Shown here piece by piece: positions 52,228-60,267 of a stretch of 64,000 nt of DNA. Both the position numbers and the translations under genes were made by a program. The notes beneath the pieces were generated by a model. The model saw only the letters and a list, made by a program, of their open reading frames with translations. It was not told the origin of the DNA and made no database searches. Each line of letters starts with the position of its first letter. The stretch's first letter is position 1. The stretch lies in the NCBI GenBank assembly GCA_017551095.1, contig JAFZMQ010000030.1, positions 1 to 64,000 on the forward strand. Direction: 5' to 3'. The stretch comes from Clostridia bacterium (GTDB lineage Bacteria > Bacillota > Clostridia > UBA1381).

Positions 52228-53397
52228 ATGATAAATTATGTGTTTTATGAGAAATGCCTTATTGGCATTATAAAAGATGCAATTTTAAATAACAATGACA
52301 GCCAAATTCCAGAAGAAATAGATATTGACATCCTTGCGGAAATTGCGAAGTGTCATAAAGTTGCGAATCTTTTATACCCTGCATTACAAAAAAGAGGCAT
52401 GGAAAATGAAAAGCTGAGTAAAGAATTTAATTTCTGGCTCACAGTTGAAAGCAACCAACAGTATTATCTTGAAAAAATAAGAAAGAGATTTGAAGAAGAA
52501 AAAATAAGGTTTATCTGCATAAAGGGTGCGTATATGCGGACGTTATATCCTGAAACATATATGCGGTCCTCCACCGATTTAGACATATATGTGGACGACG
52601 AAAACACCGAGCGTGTGCGTGAAATTATGACGGAACTCGGCGGTAAAGCGGAGAGATTCGGTCATCAGATGCAGGACGATACATATAAAATCGGAAAGTT
52701 TGTCAATATAGAAATTCACAGGAATATTGTTGACAAAAAATACCCTTGGAGTGCGAAATGCCAGGAAATCATAGACAGAACTTTGCCAAAACAAGAGGGC
52801 TCATATGAGCAAGTTATGTCAGCGGAAGATTTTTATCTTCATATGATAGCTCATATAGCAAAGCACCTTAAATATTCGGGCTGCGGCATAAGGATGGTTT
52901 TGGATATATGGGTTTATTTAAGAAAATTTGGCGATACGCTGGATAGAAATGTGCTTAACCAAAGGCTGAAAGACTGTGGATTAGACATTTTTGAAAGTGA
53001 GATATTAAAGCTTGTCGATTATTGGTTTTACGGGAAAGATGCAGACGAAAAAACGATAGCATTGGCAAAGTATATATTTGAAGGCGGACTTTTTGGGAGC
53101 AGGAAACAGTATTTTGCAACAGAGTTAGCGGAATTTGTCGGAAATGGCGGCAGTATCGGTCAAGGTACTTTTAAAAAGCTTATTCAAAACATTTTTACGC
53201 CATATAAGAATATGATTATATACTATCCCAAACTACAAAAATATCCGGTTTTATTACCGTATTATTGGTTTATAAAAAATATGAAGGTTTTGCTTTTCAG
53301 ACGTAGCAGATTTAAAGAAATAATTACGAGCTATGACGGGATAGAAATTGATGATGCAAAAAATGTTGTGGAATTCAAAAAAAGTATAGGACTATAA
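52228..53397 (+). CDS. nucleotidyltransferase-fold protein (NTP_transf_5-like), copy 1
   Basis: 389 residues. FICIKGAYMRTLYPETYMRSSTDLDIYVDDENTERVREIM contains the minimal nucleotidyltransferase signature: a G-x-Y/F segment and S-x-D-x-D-I-x-V with the paired aspartates. Further on, VEIHRNIVDKK-like (IEIHRNIVDKK) supplies the third carboxylate region and HMIAHIAKHLKYSGCGIRMVLDIWVYL the helical domain. Such proteins are found near peptide and polysaccharide synthesis genes, but their substrates are unknown. ATG 52228 is chosen because its paralogue begins alike (MINY). No partner gene other than the second copy. Confidence 0.82.
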   Translation: MINYVFYEKCLIGIIKDAILNNNDSQIPEEIDIDILAEIAKCHKVANLLYPALQKRGMENEKLSKEFNFWLTVESNQQYYLEKIRKRFEEEKIRFICIKGAYMRTLYPETYMRSSTDLDIYVDDENTERVREIMTELGGKAERFGHQMQDDTYKIGKFVNIEIHRNIVDKKYPWSAKCQEIIDRTLPKQEGSYEQVMSAEDFYLHMIAHIAKHLKYSGCGIRMVLDIWVYLRKFGDTLDRNVLNQRLKDCGLDIFESEILKLVDYWFYGKDADEKTIALAKYIFEGGLFGSRKQYFATELAEFVGNGGSIGQGTFKKLIQNIFTPYKNMIIYYPKLQKYPVLLPYYWFIKNMKVLLFRRSRFKEIITSYDGIEIDDAKNVVEFKKSIGL

Positions 53398-53425
53398 AAG
53401 TACGGCACATATGAGAGAAAAAACA

Positions 53426-54595
53426 ATGATAAATTATGAACTTTATGAAAAATGCCTCATTGGCATTATAAAAGATGCAATTTTAAATAAAAACGACACC
53501 GAAATTCCAAAGGAAATAGATATTGACATTCTTTCGGATATTGCGGAAATTCATAAAATTGCGAATATTTTATGTCCGGTATTAGAAAAAAAGGGCATAA
53601 AAAACGATAAATTGAGCAAAGAATTTAATTTTTGGCTTACAGTTGAAAGTAATCAGCAGTATTATCTTGAAAAACTCAAAAAAAGATTTGAAGAAGAGAA
53701 AATAAGATTTATCTGCATAAAGGGTGCTTACATGCGGACTGTATATCCTGAAACATATATGCGGTCCTCCACCGATTTGGACATATATGTGGATGACGAA
53801 AACACCGAGCGTGTGCGAGACATTATTACGGAGTTTGGCGGTGAAATAGGGAGATTCAGCCATCAGATGAAGGATGACACATATAACATCGGAAAGTTTG
53901 TCCATATTGAAATTCACAGAAATCTCTTTAATGAAAAATGCCCTTGGAGTGAAAAATGTCAGGAAATTATAGACAGAACCTTGCCAAAACAAGAGGGTTC
54001 ATACGAGCAGGTTATGTCAAGCGAAGATTTTTATCTGCATATGTTGGCACATATGGCATATCACTTAAAATATATAGGTTGCGGAATAAGGATGGTATTG
54101 GATATATGGGTGTACTTAAATAAGTTTTCCGATACCATGGATAGAGAAATTCTTGACCAAAGGCTTAAAGACTGCGAACTTGATATTTTTGAAAAGGAAA
54201 TATTAAAGCTTGTTGACTATTGGTTTAACGGAAAAGATGCTGATGCGAAAACAAAAGCATTAGCGAAATACATATTTGAAAGCGGACTTTTCGGAAACTC
54301 CAAGCAGAATATGGCAATGGAAATGGCTACGAATGTTGACAAATACGGCAGTGTGCAAATAAGTATATTTAAAAAACTTAAACATTATACTTTTTTACCC
54401 TATCATCAAATGTGCATAATCTATCCCAAATTACAAAAATATCCTATTTTATTGCCGTATTATTGGTTTACAAAAGGGTTAAAAATCTTGCTGTTTAACC
54501 GCAAGAGGATTACCGAAGTAGTTAAAAGCTATGACGGAATAGACCTTTCCGACGCAAAAAAATTAGTGGAATTCAAAAAAAGTATAGGACTGTAA
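53426..54595 (+). CDS. nucleotidyltransferase-fold protein (NTP_transf_5-like), copy 2
   Basis: 389 residues, a tandem paralogue of the preceding gene, roughly 70 percent identical by eye along the full length. The signature SSTDLDIYVDDENTERVRDII and the IEIHRN region are intact. Divergence is greatest in the last third (MAMEMATNVDKYGSVQISIF versus the first copy's ATELAEFVGNG region). Both end VEFKKSIGL. Duplication with maintained motifs suggests two related substrates. GAGAG precedes ATG 53426; ATG 53411 is the alternative. Confidence 0.82.
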   Translation: MINYELYEKCLIGIIKDAILNKNDTEIPKEIDIDILSDIAEIHKIANILCPVLEKKGIKNDKLSKEFNFWLTVESNQQYYLEKLKKRFEEEKIRFICIKGAYMRTVYPETYMRSSTDLDIYVDDENTERVRDIITEFGGEIGRFSHQMKDDTYNIGKFVHIEIHRNLFNEKCPWSEKCQEIIDRTLPKQEGSYEQVMSSEDFYLHMLAHMAYHLKYIGCGIRMVLDIWVYLNKFSDTMDREILDQRLKDCELDIFEKEILKLVDYWFNGKDADAKTKALAKYIFESGLFGNSKQNMAMEMATNVDKYGSVQISIFKKLKHYTFLPYHQMCIIYPKLQKYPILLPYYWFTKGLKILLFNRKRITEVVKSYDGIDLSDAKKLVEFKKSIGL

Positions 54596-54687
54596 AAAAG
54601 CTTCTGATAGAAGCTCCGCCTGCGGGCGTGGGTACAAGGTAGCTGTTTTGTTATTTCGTCATTACAACAAAATATTGTAATTTCCTA
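54596..54687. other. short gap with small hairpins behind the nucleotidyltransferase pair
   Basis: AGCTTC-TGATA-GAAGCT followed at once by CGCC-TGCG-GGCG, then an AT-rich stretch. No coding frame with a ribosome-binding site was seen. The first hairpin lacks a T-run; it may be an inefficient terminator or a small structured RNA. Confidence 0.4.
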
Positions 54688-54696
54688 CATAATAAA

Positions 54697-54725
54697 AAAA
54701 GCACCGAGTTTGATTCGGTGCTTTT
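54697..54725. terminator. terminator beside the zinc-ribbon membrane protein gene
   Basis: AAAAGCACCGA/TCGGTGCTTTT (11 bp) with a 7-base loop between convergent genes, A/T tracts at both ends. Confidence 0.9.
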
Positions 54726-54728
54726 AAG

Positions 54729-55100
54729 TTATTTGGTTAATACCTTTTTGTTCCAGCTTTTTTCGTCGCATTTAGGACATTTCATATACCGGGTTCTTCC
54801 TATATGCATAGCAAAGAACACGCTGCTATATTTCGGAATGTATCTGTTATGGCAGTTCTGGCACTCGTAGTATCCTGCTATCTGCTCAATTCTGACGGCA
54901 TAAAAAATGCCAACGGCAAAAATGACAAATCCCGCAATAATAAGCAAAACTCTTGAAATATCAGGCATACTTATAAAAGATGCCGTAAATATAAGTGCGA
55001 AAAATGAGATTGTGGAAATATAGGTTAAAACCCATTCCAAGCGAAGCATAAATCTATCGGCGTCTTCTTTCGTATAAGTAATTTCATTATAGTTTTCCAT
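54729..55100 (-). CDS. small membrane protein with C-terminal zinc ribbon
   Basis: 123 residues. Two membrane segments (about 25-45 and 50-68) are followed by a zinc-ribbon: YECQNCHNRYIPKY and YMKCPKCDEKSWNKK give two CxxC pairs. The ribbon probably lies in the cytoplasm. Uncharacterised proteins of this build are common in Firmicutes. It stands alone between the nucleotidyltransferase pair and asp23, on the minus strand. Confidence 0.75.
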   Translation of the reverse strand: MENYNEITYTKEDADRFMLRLEWVLTYISTISFFALIFTASFISMPDISRVLLIIAGFVIFAVGIFYAVRIEQIAGYYECQNCHNRYIPKYSSVFFAMHIGRTRYMKCPKCDEKSWNKKVLTK

Positions 55101-55138
55101 ATTTTTATCTCCTCAGTTTTTCGGTAATATAACAGTCT

Positions 55139-55170
55139 AAAAATGTGTATGGATTTCCATACACATTTTT
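55139..55170 (-). terminator. terminator of the asp23 gene
   Basis: Perfect 14-bp stem AAAAATGTGTATGG/CCATACACATTTTT with a 4-base loop, 10 bases beyond the asp23 stop. Confidence 0.9.
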
Positions 55171-55179
55171 AATGCAATA

Positions 55180-55659
55180 CTATTCTTCTTCCGAAAGGTC
55201 AAGACCGTCCAAAAGGTCCGGAGCGGCTTCCGTTTCGGGTTTTTCCTGCTTTTTGGAAGTCTTTTTAGATGGCTTTTCCTCATCTTTAAAGTGTACGCCG
55301 TCAATGTGTATGTTAACTTTTGAAATGCTTATTCCCGTCATTGTTTCGACGCTGTTTTTTACATTTTCCTGAATATTCCAGGAAAGCTCCGGAATACGAA
55401 CGCCGAACTCAACGGTTAAATACAAATCTATTATTGAGCCTTCGGGCTTAATGTCAACCTTAACGCCCTTTTGCAGACTCTTTTTTGCTCCTAATTTTTC
55501 GGCAATCCCTGCGGCAACGCTTCCTGACATACAGTAAACGCCGTCAATTTCACTTGCGGCAATACCGGCTATGGCAGCAACAACATCATCGGAAATATTT
55601 ACATTTCCGCCGTCTTCCTTCAAGGTAACTTCATCAATTATCTTTTTGTTATCTTCCAT
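55180..55659 (-). CDS. Asp23/Gls24-family envelope protein
   Basis: 159 residues. The Asp23 domain (about 8-115) has NVNISDDVVAAIAGIAASEIDGVYCM and GVKVDIKPEGSIIDLYLTVEFGVRIPELSWNIQENVKNSVETMTGI. The C-terminal 40 residues are a charged Lys/Glu tail (KKTSKKQEKPETEAAPDLL). The family includes Asp23 of Staphylococcus and AmaP partners linked to cell-envelope stress. In many Clostridia an asp23 gene follows spoIIIAH, as here 76 bases downstream. ATG 55659 is preferred to the upstream start at 55707. Confidence 0.9.
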   Translation of the reverse strand: MEDNKKIIDEVTLKEDGGNVNISDDVVAAIAGIAASEIDGVYCMSGSVAAGIAEKLGAKKSLQKGVKVDIKPEGSIIDLYLTVEFGVRIPELSWNIQENVKNSVETMTGISISKVNIHIDGVHFKDEEKPSKKTSKKQEKPETEAAPDLLDGLDLSEEE

Positions 55660-55735
55660 AATTATTTTCAATCCTTTCTGAAAACAGGTATGCTTATCCT
55701 TAGACAATTATATCAAACGGCGAAGAAGATTGCAA

Positions 55736-56290
55736 CTATTTTGCCTCAATTATTTTAATATTCTTAGCAGAGGTATCAAGCTCCGATGTCACAATTTCTT
55801 TTAAGGTTTTTGCATCATCGCTTGAAAAATTGTCCTTCTTTACTATTATTTCCACACTTTCGCCGTCAATATACACGGAAATATTTTTATATCCTTTCGC
55901 CTTTGCTAAATTTTCGATTATTGTTTCCTTTTCGGTATTTTCGGCGATAGAAACTATTTTATCCTGTGCCTGACGCCTGACATCGCCGTCAAAGCTTTCG
56001 TTTGTTGCGGTTTGGTTTAAAATTTCCAAAGCCCGTGAGCGTGAATTATCCTTGGAAAGCTTCGCTTCGGAAAAATATTCCTCCAAAATGGGATTTGCGG
56101 AAACATCGGTAACTTCACTTTGAGGGTTTGAAACAAGCTCTGCTTCACCGAGCTTTTTTGCCTCCTCTAAATAGCTTTCTCCGTCAGATACCTTTATTGT
56201 GTCCTGATATGACCAATTCAGGTATCCCGCAACCCCGATAAGTACGACCAGTGCCGTTGCAATAACTTCCTTTTTTTTGAGAACCATCAT
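55736..56290 (-). CDS. spoIIIAH: stage III sporulation protein AH
   Basis: 184 residues. A single N-terminal membrane segment (VIATALVVLIGVAGYLNW) is followed by an intermembrane region with a YscJ/FliF-like ring-building fold (DGDVRRQAQDKIVSIAENTEKETIIENLAKAKGYKNISVYIDG). SpoIIIAH on the mother-cell side pairs with SpoIIQ from the forespore to form the feeding-tube channel; a SpoIIQ-like gene is at 27.2 kb. Last gene of the operon. Confidence 0.95.
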   Translation of the reverse strand: MMVLKKKEVIATALVVLIGVAGYLNWSYQDTIKVSDGESYLEEAKKLGEAELVSNPQSEVTDVSANPILEEYFSEAKLSKDNSRSRALEILNQTATNESFDGDVRRQAQDKIVSIAENTEKETIIENLAKAKGYKNISVYIDGESVEIIVKKDNFSSDDAKTLKEIVTSELDTSAKNIKIIEAK

Positions 56291-56293
56291 AAT

Positions 56294-56776
56294 TTAATTC
56301 CTTTCCTTTCCTTCTAAAACGCATATTTTGTGTGACGAAACTTCAAGCACAGCCGCCGCCGCATCGGAAAGCGATTTTTTTACCGTACTGCTTACAGGTC
56401 CGCTTGAAACAATGATTACACCCTTTACCTTTGGGTAAAACTCGGATTTGATAAAAGGTGAATTTCCGTCCATAACAACCGAGTTTTCAGAGGAAACCTC
56501 GCCTCTCTTTTCCTCAAACTCCAAATCATACCCCGTAGTACCGTAATATGTAATCATAACGCTTACCTTACCCGCTCCCGAAACCTTGGAAAGTATTTCA
56601 GAAAGCCGTGCCTCGTCTGAATATTCATCATACTTTTGCGGTTTTGAATTATCGTTTTTTTCTCCGCCAAAGCTTGGCAGAAGCATAAAAACAATTCCAA
56701 TTATAATTATTATATACAGGCTTTTATTATTCACATATTTTGATAAAAAGTCATTTAATTTTGAATTCAATTCTGT
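56294..56776 (-). CDS. spoIIIAG: stage III sporulation protein AG
   Basis: 160 residues from GTG 56776, nine bases after TGAGG; a GTG at 56794 is the alternative. One membrane segment (SLYIIIIIGIVFMLLP), then a ring-forming domain with LSEILSKVSGAGKVSVMITYYGT and KVKGVIIVSSG, typical of SpoIIIAG. It forms an oligomeric ring in the mother cell-forespore channel. It overlaps spoIIIAF by 26 bases. Confidence 0.94.
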   Translation of the reverse strand, partial: TELNSKLNDFLSKYVNNKSLYIIIIIGIVFMLLPSFGGEKNDNSKPQKYDEYSDEARLSEILSKVSGAGKVSVMITYYGTTGYDLEFEEKRGEVSSENSVVMDGNSPFIKSEFYPKVKGVIIVSSGPVSSTVKKSLSDAAAAVLEVSSHKICVLEGKERN

Positions 56777-57185
56777 CACAGCCGTAAACCTCACTAAGTC
56801 TTTTTACTGCATTTTCAGGGACTTTTTTTGATAATGCTATCCTTGTAACGCCCCGTATTTTATGCTCCTTGTCTATATCTAAAAGGACATCGGCGTCTGC
56901 TTTTATGCCAAATTCTGCCCTTAGTCTTTCGCTGATGTCCGCCTCAACATTTTCTTTGAGCTTTTGCGAAATACCGTCTAAAAAAAGGGCGGTGTTTTGG
57001 GCGGATTCGCTTTTTAAGGGTTCGAGCTTTAAGCTCTTTATTTTAGGCAGGGGCGAAAGAATGACAAGCATTATCAAAAATCCCAAAAGCACACGGATAT
57101 ATTTTTGATGCTCTTTTGGCGAAAGAATGTCGGACAAAGCGGCAATAACCGCAGCTATGCAAAGGCTTATTACATATCCTTTCAA
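56751..57185 (-). CDS. spoIIIAF: stage III sporulation protein AF
   Basis: 144 residues. Two N-terminal membrane helices (VISLCIAAVIAALSDIL; VLLGFLIMLVILSPL), then a soluble domain of about 90 residues ending RLSEVYGCDRIEFKI. Starts at TTG 57185, overlapping the spoIIIAE stop by four bases (TTGA), which implies translational coupling. Confidence 0.93.
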   Translation of the reverse strand: MKGYVISLCIAAVIAALSDILSPKEHQKYIRVLLGFLIMLVILSPLPKIKSLKLEPLKSESAQNTALFLDGISQKLKENVEADISERLRAEFGIKADADVLLDIDKEHKIRGVTRIALSKKVPENAVKRLSEVYGCDRIEFKIK

Positions 57186-58246
57186 AAGCTCACCCCCGAC
57201 GATAAAAGGATTATAGAAATTGAAATAACAAATAAAAGGGTTGCCGTTATTACCGCCACAAACAGCATTTTTACGGCTTCCGATACCGATAGGAGCATTT
57301 TTACAACACGCTTTTCGGAAAAGGGCTCGATAATTGCGGCAGTTGCTTTTAATAAAAGCATCATAATTAGTATTTTAAGGGCGGGTGAAAAAGCAATCCC
57401 AAAAAGCGTAATCATACCCGCTGTTCCGACTGCGTTTTTCAGTAAATTCGCACCTGACAAAACCGTTTCAACAGTATCGGAAAGGATGCCTCCAACTATC
57501 GGCACAAGACTTCCGACGGCGAATTTAAGACCTTTTGTTGCAACCGCGTTAAAGGCTTTTGTGCTGAATCCGTAAAGCGACAAAATGGCGGAAAAAAGGG
57601 TTAAAAGCCCTGTCAAAAGCCATTTTGAAACGGAAGAAAGAAATTTTGTGAGCGTTTCTATTTCTATTCTGTCGCTTATATTCCCTGCAAAAGCCAAAAT
57701 GGCGGAGAAGCAGCAGACGGGAAGAATACATTTATCTATCAAAAGCCCCAAAACATAAACACTTGCCATAAGCACAGGCTGAAACGCCGCCGCCTGAGTA
57801 ACCGCTCCGCTCGTTATAAGCATTGATATAAAAATCGGCTCAAATTTAGTTATGAAATCGCAGATATTATGTATCGCCTGTGCAGCATAGCCGAAAGTTT
57901 CCGAAAAGATTTTGACAAGGGGCAGGGAGATAAGCAGAAAACAGGCAAGTCCTGCCGTTTCAGCAGTTCCCGAAGCCTCAAACGAGCTTGAAAGTATACG
58001 CACGATACCTGCCGCAACCGATAAAACTAAAACGGTTTTCAAAAGACTTTTTGTATTATTAAGCTCTTTAAAAAAACTTGAAAAAAGACCGTTTATAATG
58101 TCAATGGGATTCAAGCTGAAATCCCCGCTTGTAATGCTTTTTACAGTAGTATTAAAGGTTTCGTTTCCCGTTATTTCATAATCTTCCGCATAGACGGGGG
58201 ACAGGGTTATCAGAAAAATGAAAATGCAAAAAATGATTTTTCTCAT
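57182..58246 (-). CDS. spoIIIAE: stage III sporulation protein AE
   Basis: 354 residues. A signal-like N-terminus (IIFCIFIFLITLSPVYAE) is followed by about eight membrane segments, with the conserved AAGIVRILSSSFEASGTAETAG and VGSLVPIVGGILSDTVETVLSGA regions. It is the polytopic channel component of the SpoIIIA complex. ATG 58246 is behind AGGAGC. Confidence 0.95.
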   Translation of the reverse strand: MRKIIFCIFIFLITLSPVYAEDYEITGNETFNTTVKSITSGDFSLNPIDIINGLFSSFFKELNNTKSLLKTVLVLSVAAGIVRILSSSFEASGTAETAGLACFLLISLPLVKIFSETFGYAAQAIHNICDFITKFEPIFISMLITSGAVTQAAAFQPVLMASVYVLGLLIDKCILPVCCFSAILAFAGNISDRIEIETLTKFLSSVSKWLLTGLLTLFSAILSLYGFSTKAFNAVATKGLKFAVGSLVPIVGGILSDTVETVLSGANLLKNAVGTAGMITLFGIAFSPALKILIMMLLLKATAAIIEPFSEKRVVKMLLSVSEAVKMLFVAVITATLLFVISISIILLSSGVSF

Positions 58247-58254
58247 TGCAGCTC

Positions 58255-58647
58255 CTAAAAATCGGCAAGTGTGTCCAAAATTGCGGATAACAGTCCGCTT
58301 ATAATCGGCATCATAAGTGCAATTATGCTTATTTTTCCGGCGAGTTCGAGTTTTTTTGAAAGCAGACTCTCATTTGCGTCCTTTGCAAGTTCTGAGGCAA
58401 ATTGTGTTATGTACGCAATACCGATAATTTTTATAACCGCCTTTACATAAACGCTGCCCAAAAGTGCATTTTCCGAAAGATTTTTTATGCCCGACACAAT
58501 ATCCTGCATTGCGGGAACGGTATAAAAAAGCAGCAAAAATGCCGTAGAAAGTGCGGTTAAAACGCCAAGCTCCGCCTTGTATGCACGAACAGTCATTGAA
58601 AAAAATGTACCGATTATGCCGATTGAAATTATCTTAAAAATGTCCAT
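58255..58647 (-). CDS. spoIIIAD: stage III sporulation protein AD
   Basis: 130 residues, four membrane segments, with LGSVYVKAVIKIIGIAYITQFASELAKDANESLLSKKLELAGKI as the family region. A membrane component of the spoIIIA channel. It begins 2 bases after spoIIIAC ends. Confidence 0.95.
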   Translation of the reverse strand: MDIFKIISIGIIGTFFSMTVRAYKAELGVLTALSTAFLLLFYTVPAMQDIVSGIKNLSENALLGSVYVKAVIKIIGIAYITQFASELAKDANESLLSKKLELAGKISIIALMMPIISGLLSAILDTLADF

Positions 58648-58649
58648 AG

Positions 58650-58844
58650 CTATAAGTCAAAAATCTGCTTTATAGACTCAAAAAGACCGCCTATTTCGGA
58701 GGTTAAGACATAAAGCACGACGATAAGTCCTGCGATTGTTGTTAAAAGTGCCTGTTCCTCACGTCCCGAGCGGATAAGGAGCTGATTTAATACTGCGACG
58801 ACAATTCCTACACCCGCAACCTTAAAAATCAAGTCAACATTCAT
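58650..58844 (-). CDS. spoIIIAC: stage III sporulation protein AC
   Basis: 64 residues from ATG 58844 behind GAAAGGAA: MNVDLIFKVAGVGIVVAVLNQLLIRSGREE and LTTIAGLIVVLYVLTSEI form two membrane helices, the standard size and sequence of SpoIIIAC. The longer frame starting at 58883 overlaps spoIIIAB and is rejected. Confidence 0.95.
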   Translation of the reverse strand: MNVDLIFKVAGVGIVVAVLNQLLIRSGREEQALLTTIAGLIVVLYVLTSEIGGLFESIKQIFDL

Positions 58845-58855
58845 AGTTTTCCTTT

Positions 58856-59350
58856 CTATACCATAAGAAGTGCGATTAAACAACCTAACAAAAAGCCCAT
58901 ATTCCTGTATAATTTCCCGTATTTTTCATAATCGGAATAAGCGGAAACGCGTGAAGACGCCAAAAGCTCTTTTGTATGCAAAATACTGCTTATTTGAAAA
59001 TCCTTATTGATAGAGCCCAAATTTTGCGAAAACTCCAAAAGAATTTCCCTGTCCGACTTTGAAAGGCACATATCGTCATTTTTAAGTGCATTTGAAAATG
59101 CCTGAAAGGCGGACGAGTTTTTGAGATTTTCGGCAATGCTCCTGAAAAAAGGAAGATTTTCCATAACCCCGACAGATAATAGTGCTGATGAAATATCCTT
59201 TTCGCAGTAGGAAATTTCGTTTTCCAAAAGATTTAATGAGGATATTATTGTCAGCAGACTGTCACACCGCTTTTTGAGCCTTTCTGATTTTGAAACGCCC
59301 CATATTCCAAAGGCGGAAACTATTAAAACCGCTCCGAAAAATTTAAGCAT
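58856..59350 (-). CDS. spoIIIAB: stage III sporulation protein AB
   Basis: 164 residues. N-terminal membrane helix (FFGAVLIVSAFGIWGVS), a helical cytoplasmic region related to GspF-type proteins, and a C-terminal helix (MGFLLGCLIALLMV). Overlaps the end of spoIIIAA by 8 bases. Confidence 0.93.
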   Translation of the reverse strand: MLKFFGAVLIVSAFGIWGVSKSERLKKRCDSLLTIISSLNLLENEISYCEKDISSALLSVGVMENLPFFRSIAENLKNSSAFQAFSNALKNDDMCLSKSDREILLEFSQNLGSINKDFQISSILHTKELLASSRVSAYSDYEKYGKLYRNMGFLLGCLIALLMV

Positions 59351-60194
59351 AAATGCCTATTCCTTTAAGATTTATTGTTTCGTCAAATTCGGGAAGAGTT
59401 ATGTTTTTGCCGTGAATACTTGTGATTATGCTGACGCCACGCCGTTTTATTTCAGCTATTGCGGAAAAATCGCCGCTGTCCCCGATTTCGTCGGTTATTA
59501 TGACATCAGGGGACATAGACCGTAACATAAAGAGCATACCGTCCGCCTTTTTTGTGCCGCTTAATACATCACAGCCATACCCCAAATCAAAAGGCGAAAA
59601 ACCGCCGTGTAAAGAGGCAATTTCACCACGCTCATCAACGATTGAAACACGCTTTCCCATAAGGGAAAGATTTCTTGCAATATCCCGAAGCAGTGTGGTT
59701 TTTCCGTACATTGGAGGGGAAACAATAACGGTATTTTTAATAAATCCGCCTCCCGCAATCCTGTCCATAAGCCCGTCGGAACAACCGACAAATTCCCGTG
59801 CAAAACGGTAGTTAAGAGCCTGTATGCTCTTTAAATGCGTTATTTTTCCGTCCGATAAACACGCCTCGCCGCATATGCCGACACGGTGACCGCCGGGGAG
59901 AGTGACAAACCCGTTTTTTATCTCATTTTCATAAGCGTACATTGAAAAGTTGGTTATAAGCTCCAATGCCCGTTTTATGTCCCGCTCATTCACGATAATA
60001 CCGTCTTTATTTTCGGGTGAGGTGACAAAAAAGCATCCGTTTTGGCTGACGGCACACAGTCTTCCGCCAAGACGCAGACGAAGCTCCAAAAGCCTGTCCG
60101 TATCGACATATTTCAGCTGCTCCCGTATCCTTTCGGGAAGAGCTGAAAGTAGGGAATATGTGCTTTTTGTACTTTCTTTTGCAAGTGTAAACAT
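59343..60194 (-). CDS. spoIIIAA: stage III sporulation protein AA, secretion-type ATPase
   Basis: 283 residues from ATG 60194, behind AGAGGTG. The ATPase core reads SPPMYGKTTLLRDIARNL, then VSIVDERGEIASLHGG and PDVIITDEIGDSGD (Walker B-like). The first Walker A residue is Ser where homologues usually have Gly, but GKTT is intact. SpoIIIAA is thought to energise the channel that supports forespore transcription. First gene of an eight-gene operon in the standard order AA to AH. Confidence 0.95.
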   Translation of the reverse strand: MFTLAKESTKSTYSLLSALPERIREQLKYVDTDRLLELRLRLGGRLCAVSQNGCFFVTSPENKDGIIVNERDIKRALELITNFSMYAYENEIKNGFVTLPGGHRVGICGEACLSDGKITHLKSIQALNYRFAREFVGCSDGLMDRIAGGGFIKNTVIVSPPMYGKTTLLRDIARNLSLMGKRVSIVDERGEIASLHGGFSPFDLGYGCDVLSGTKKADGMLFMLRSMSPDVIITDEIGDSGDFSAIAEIKRRGVSIITSIHGKNITLPEFDETINLKGIGIYA

Positions 60195-60244
60195 TTTGTC
60201 CACCTCTTTCACAATATACTATGCCGAAAAGCAAAAAGTAGAAC

Positions 60245-60267
60245 AAAAAAAGAAGGCTTTTGCCTTC
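60245..60267 (-). terminator. terminator of sigG, before the spoIIIA operon
   Basis: GAAGGC/GCCTTC stem with an AAAA loop on the minus strand and a seven-base T-run. It overlaps the last codon of sigG, separating it from spoIIIAA, so the spoIIIA operon needs a promoter within 60195-60250; GGCATAGTATATT there (60207-60219, minus strand) resembles a sigma-E -10 region. Confidence 0.85.
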
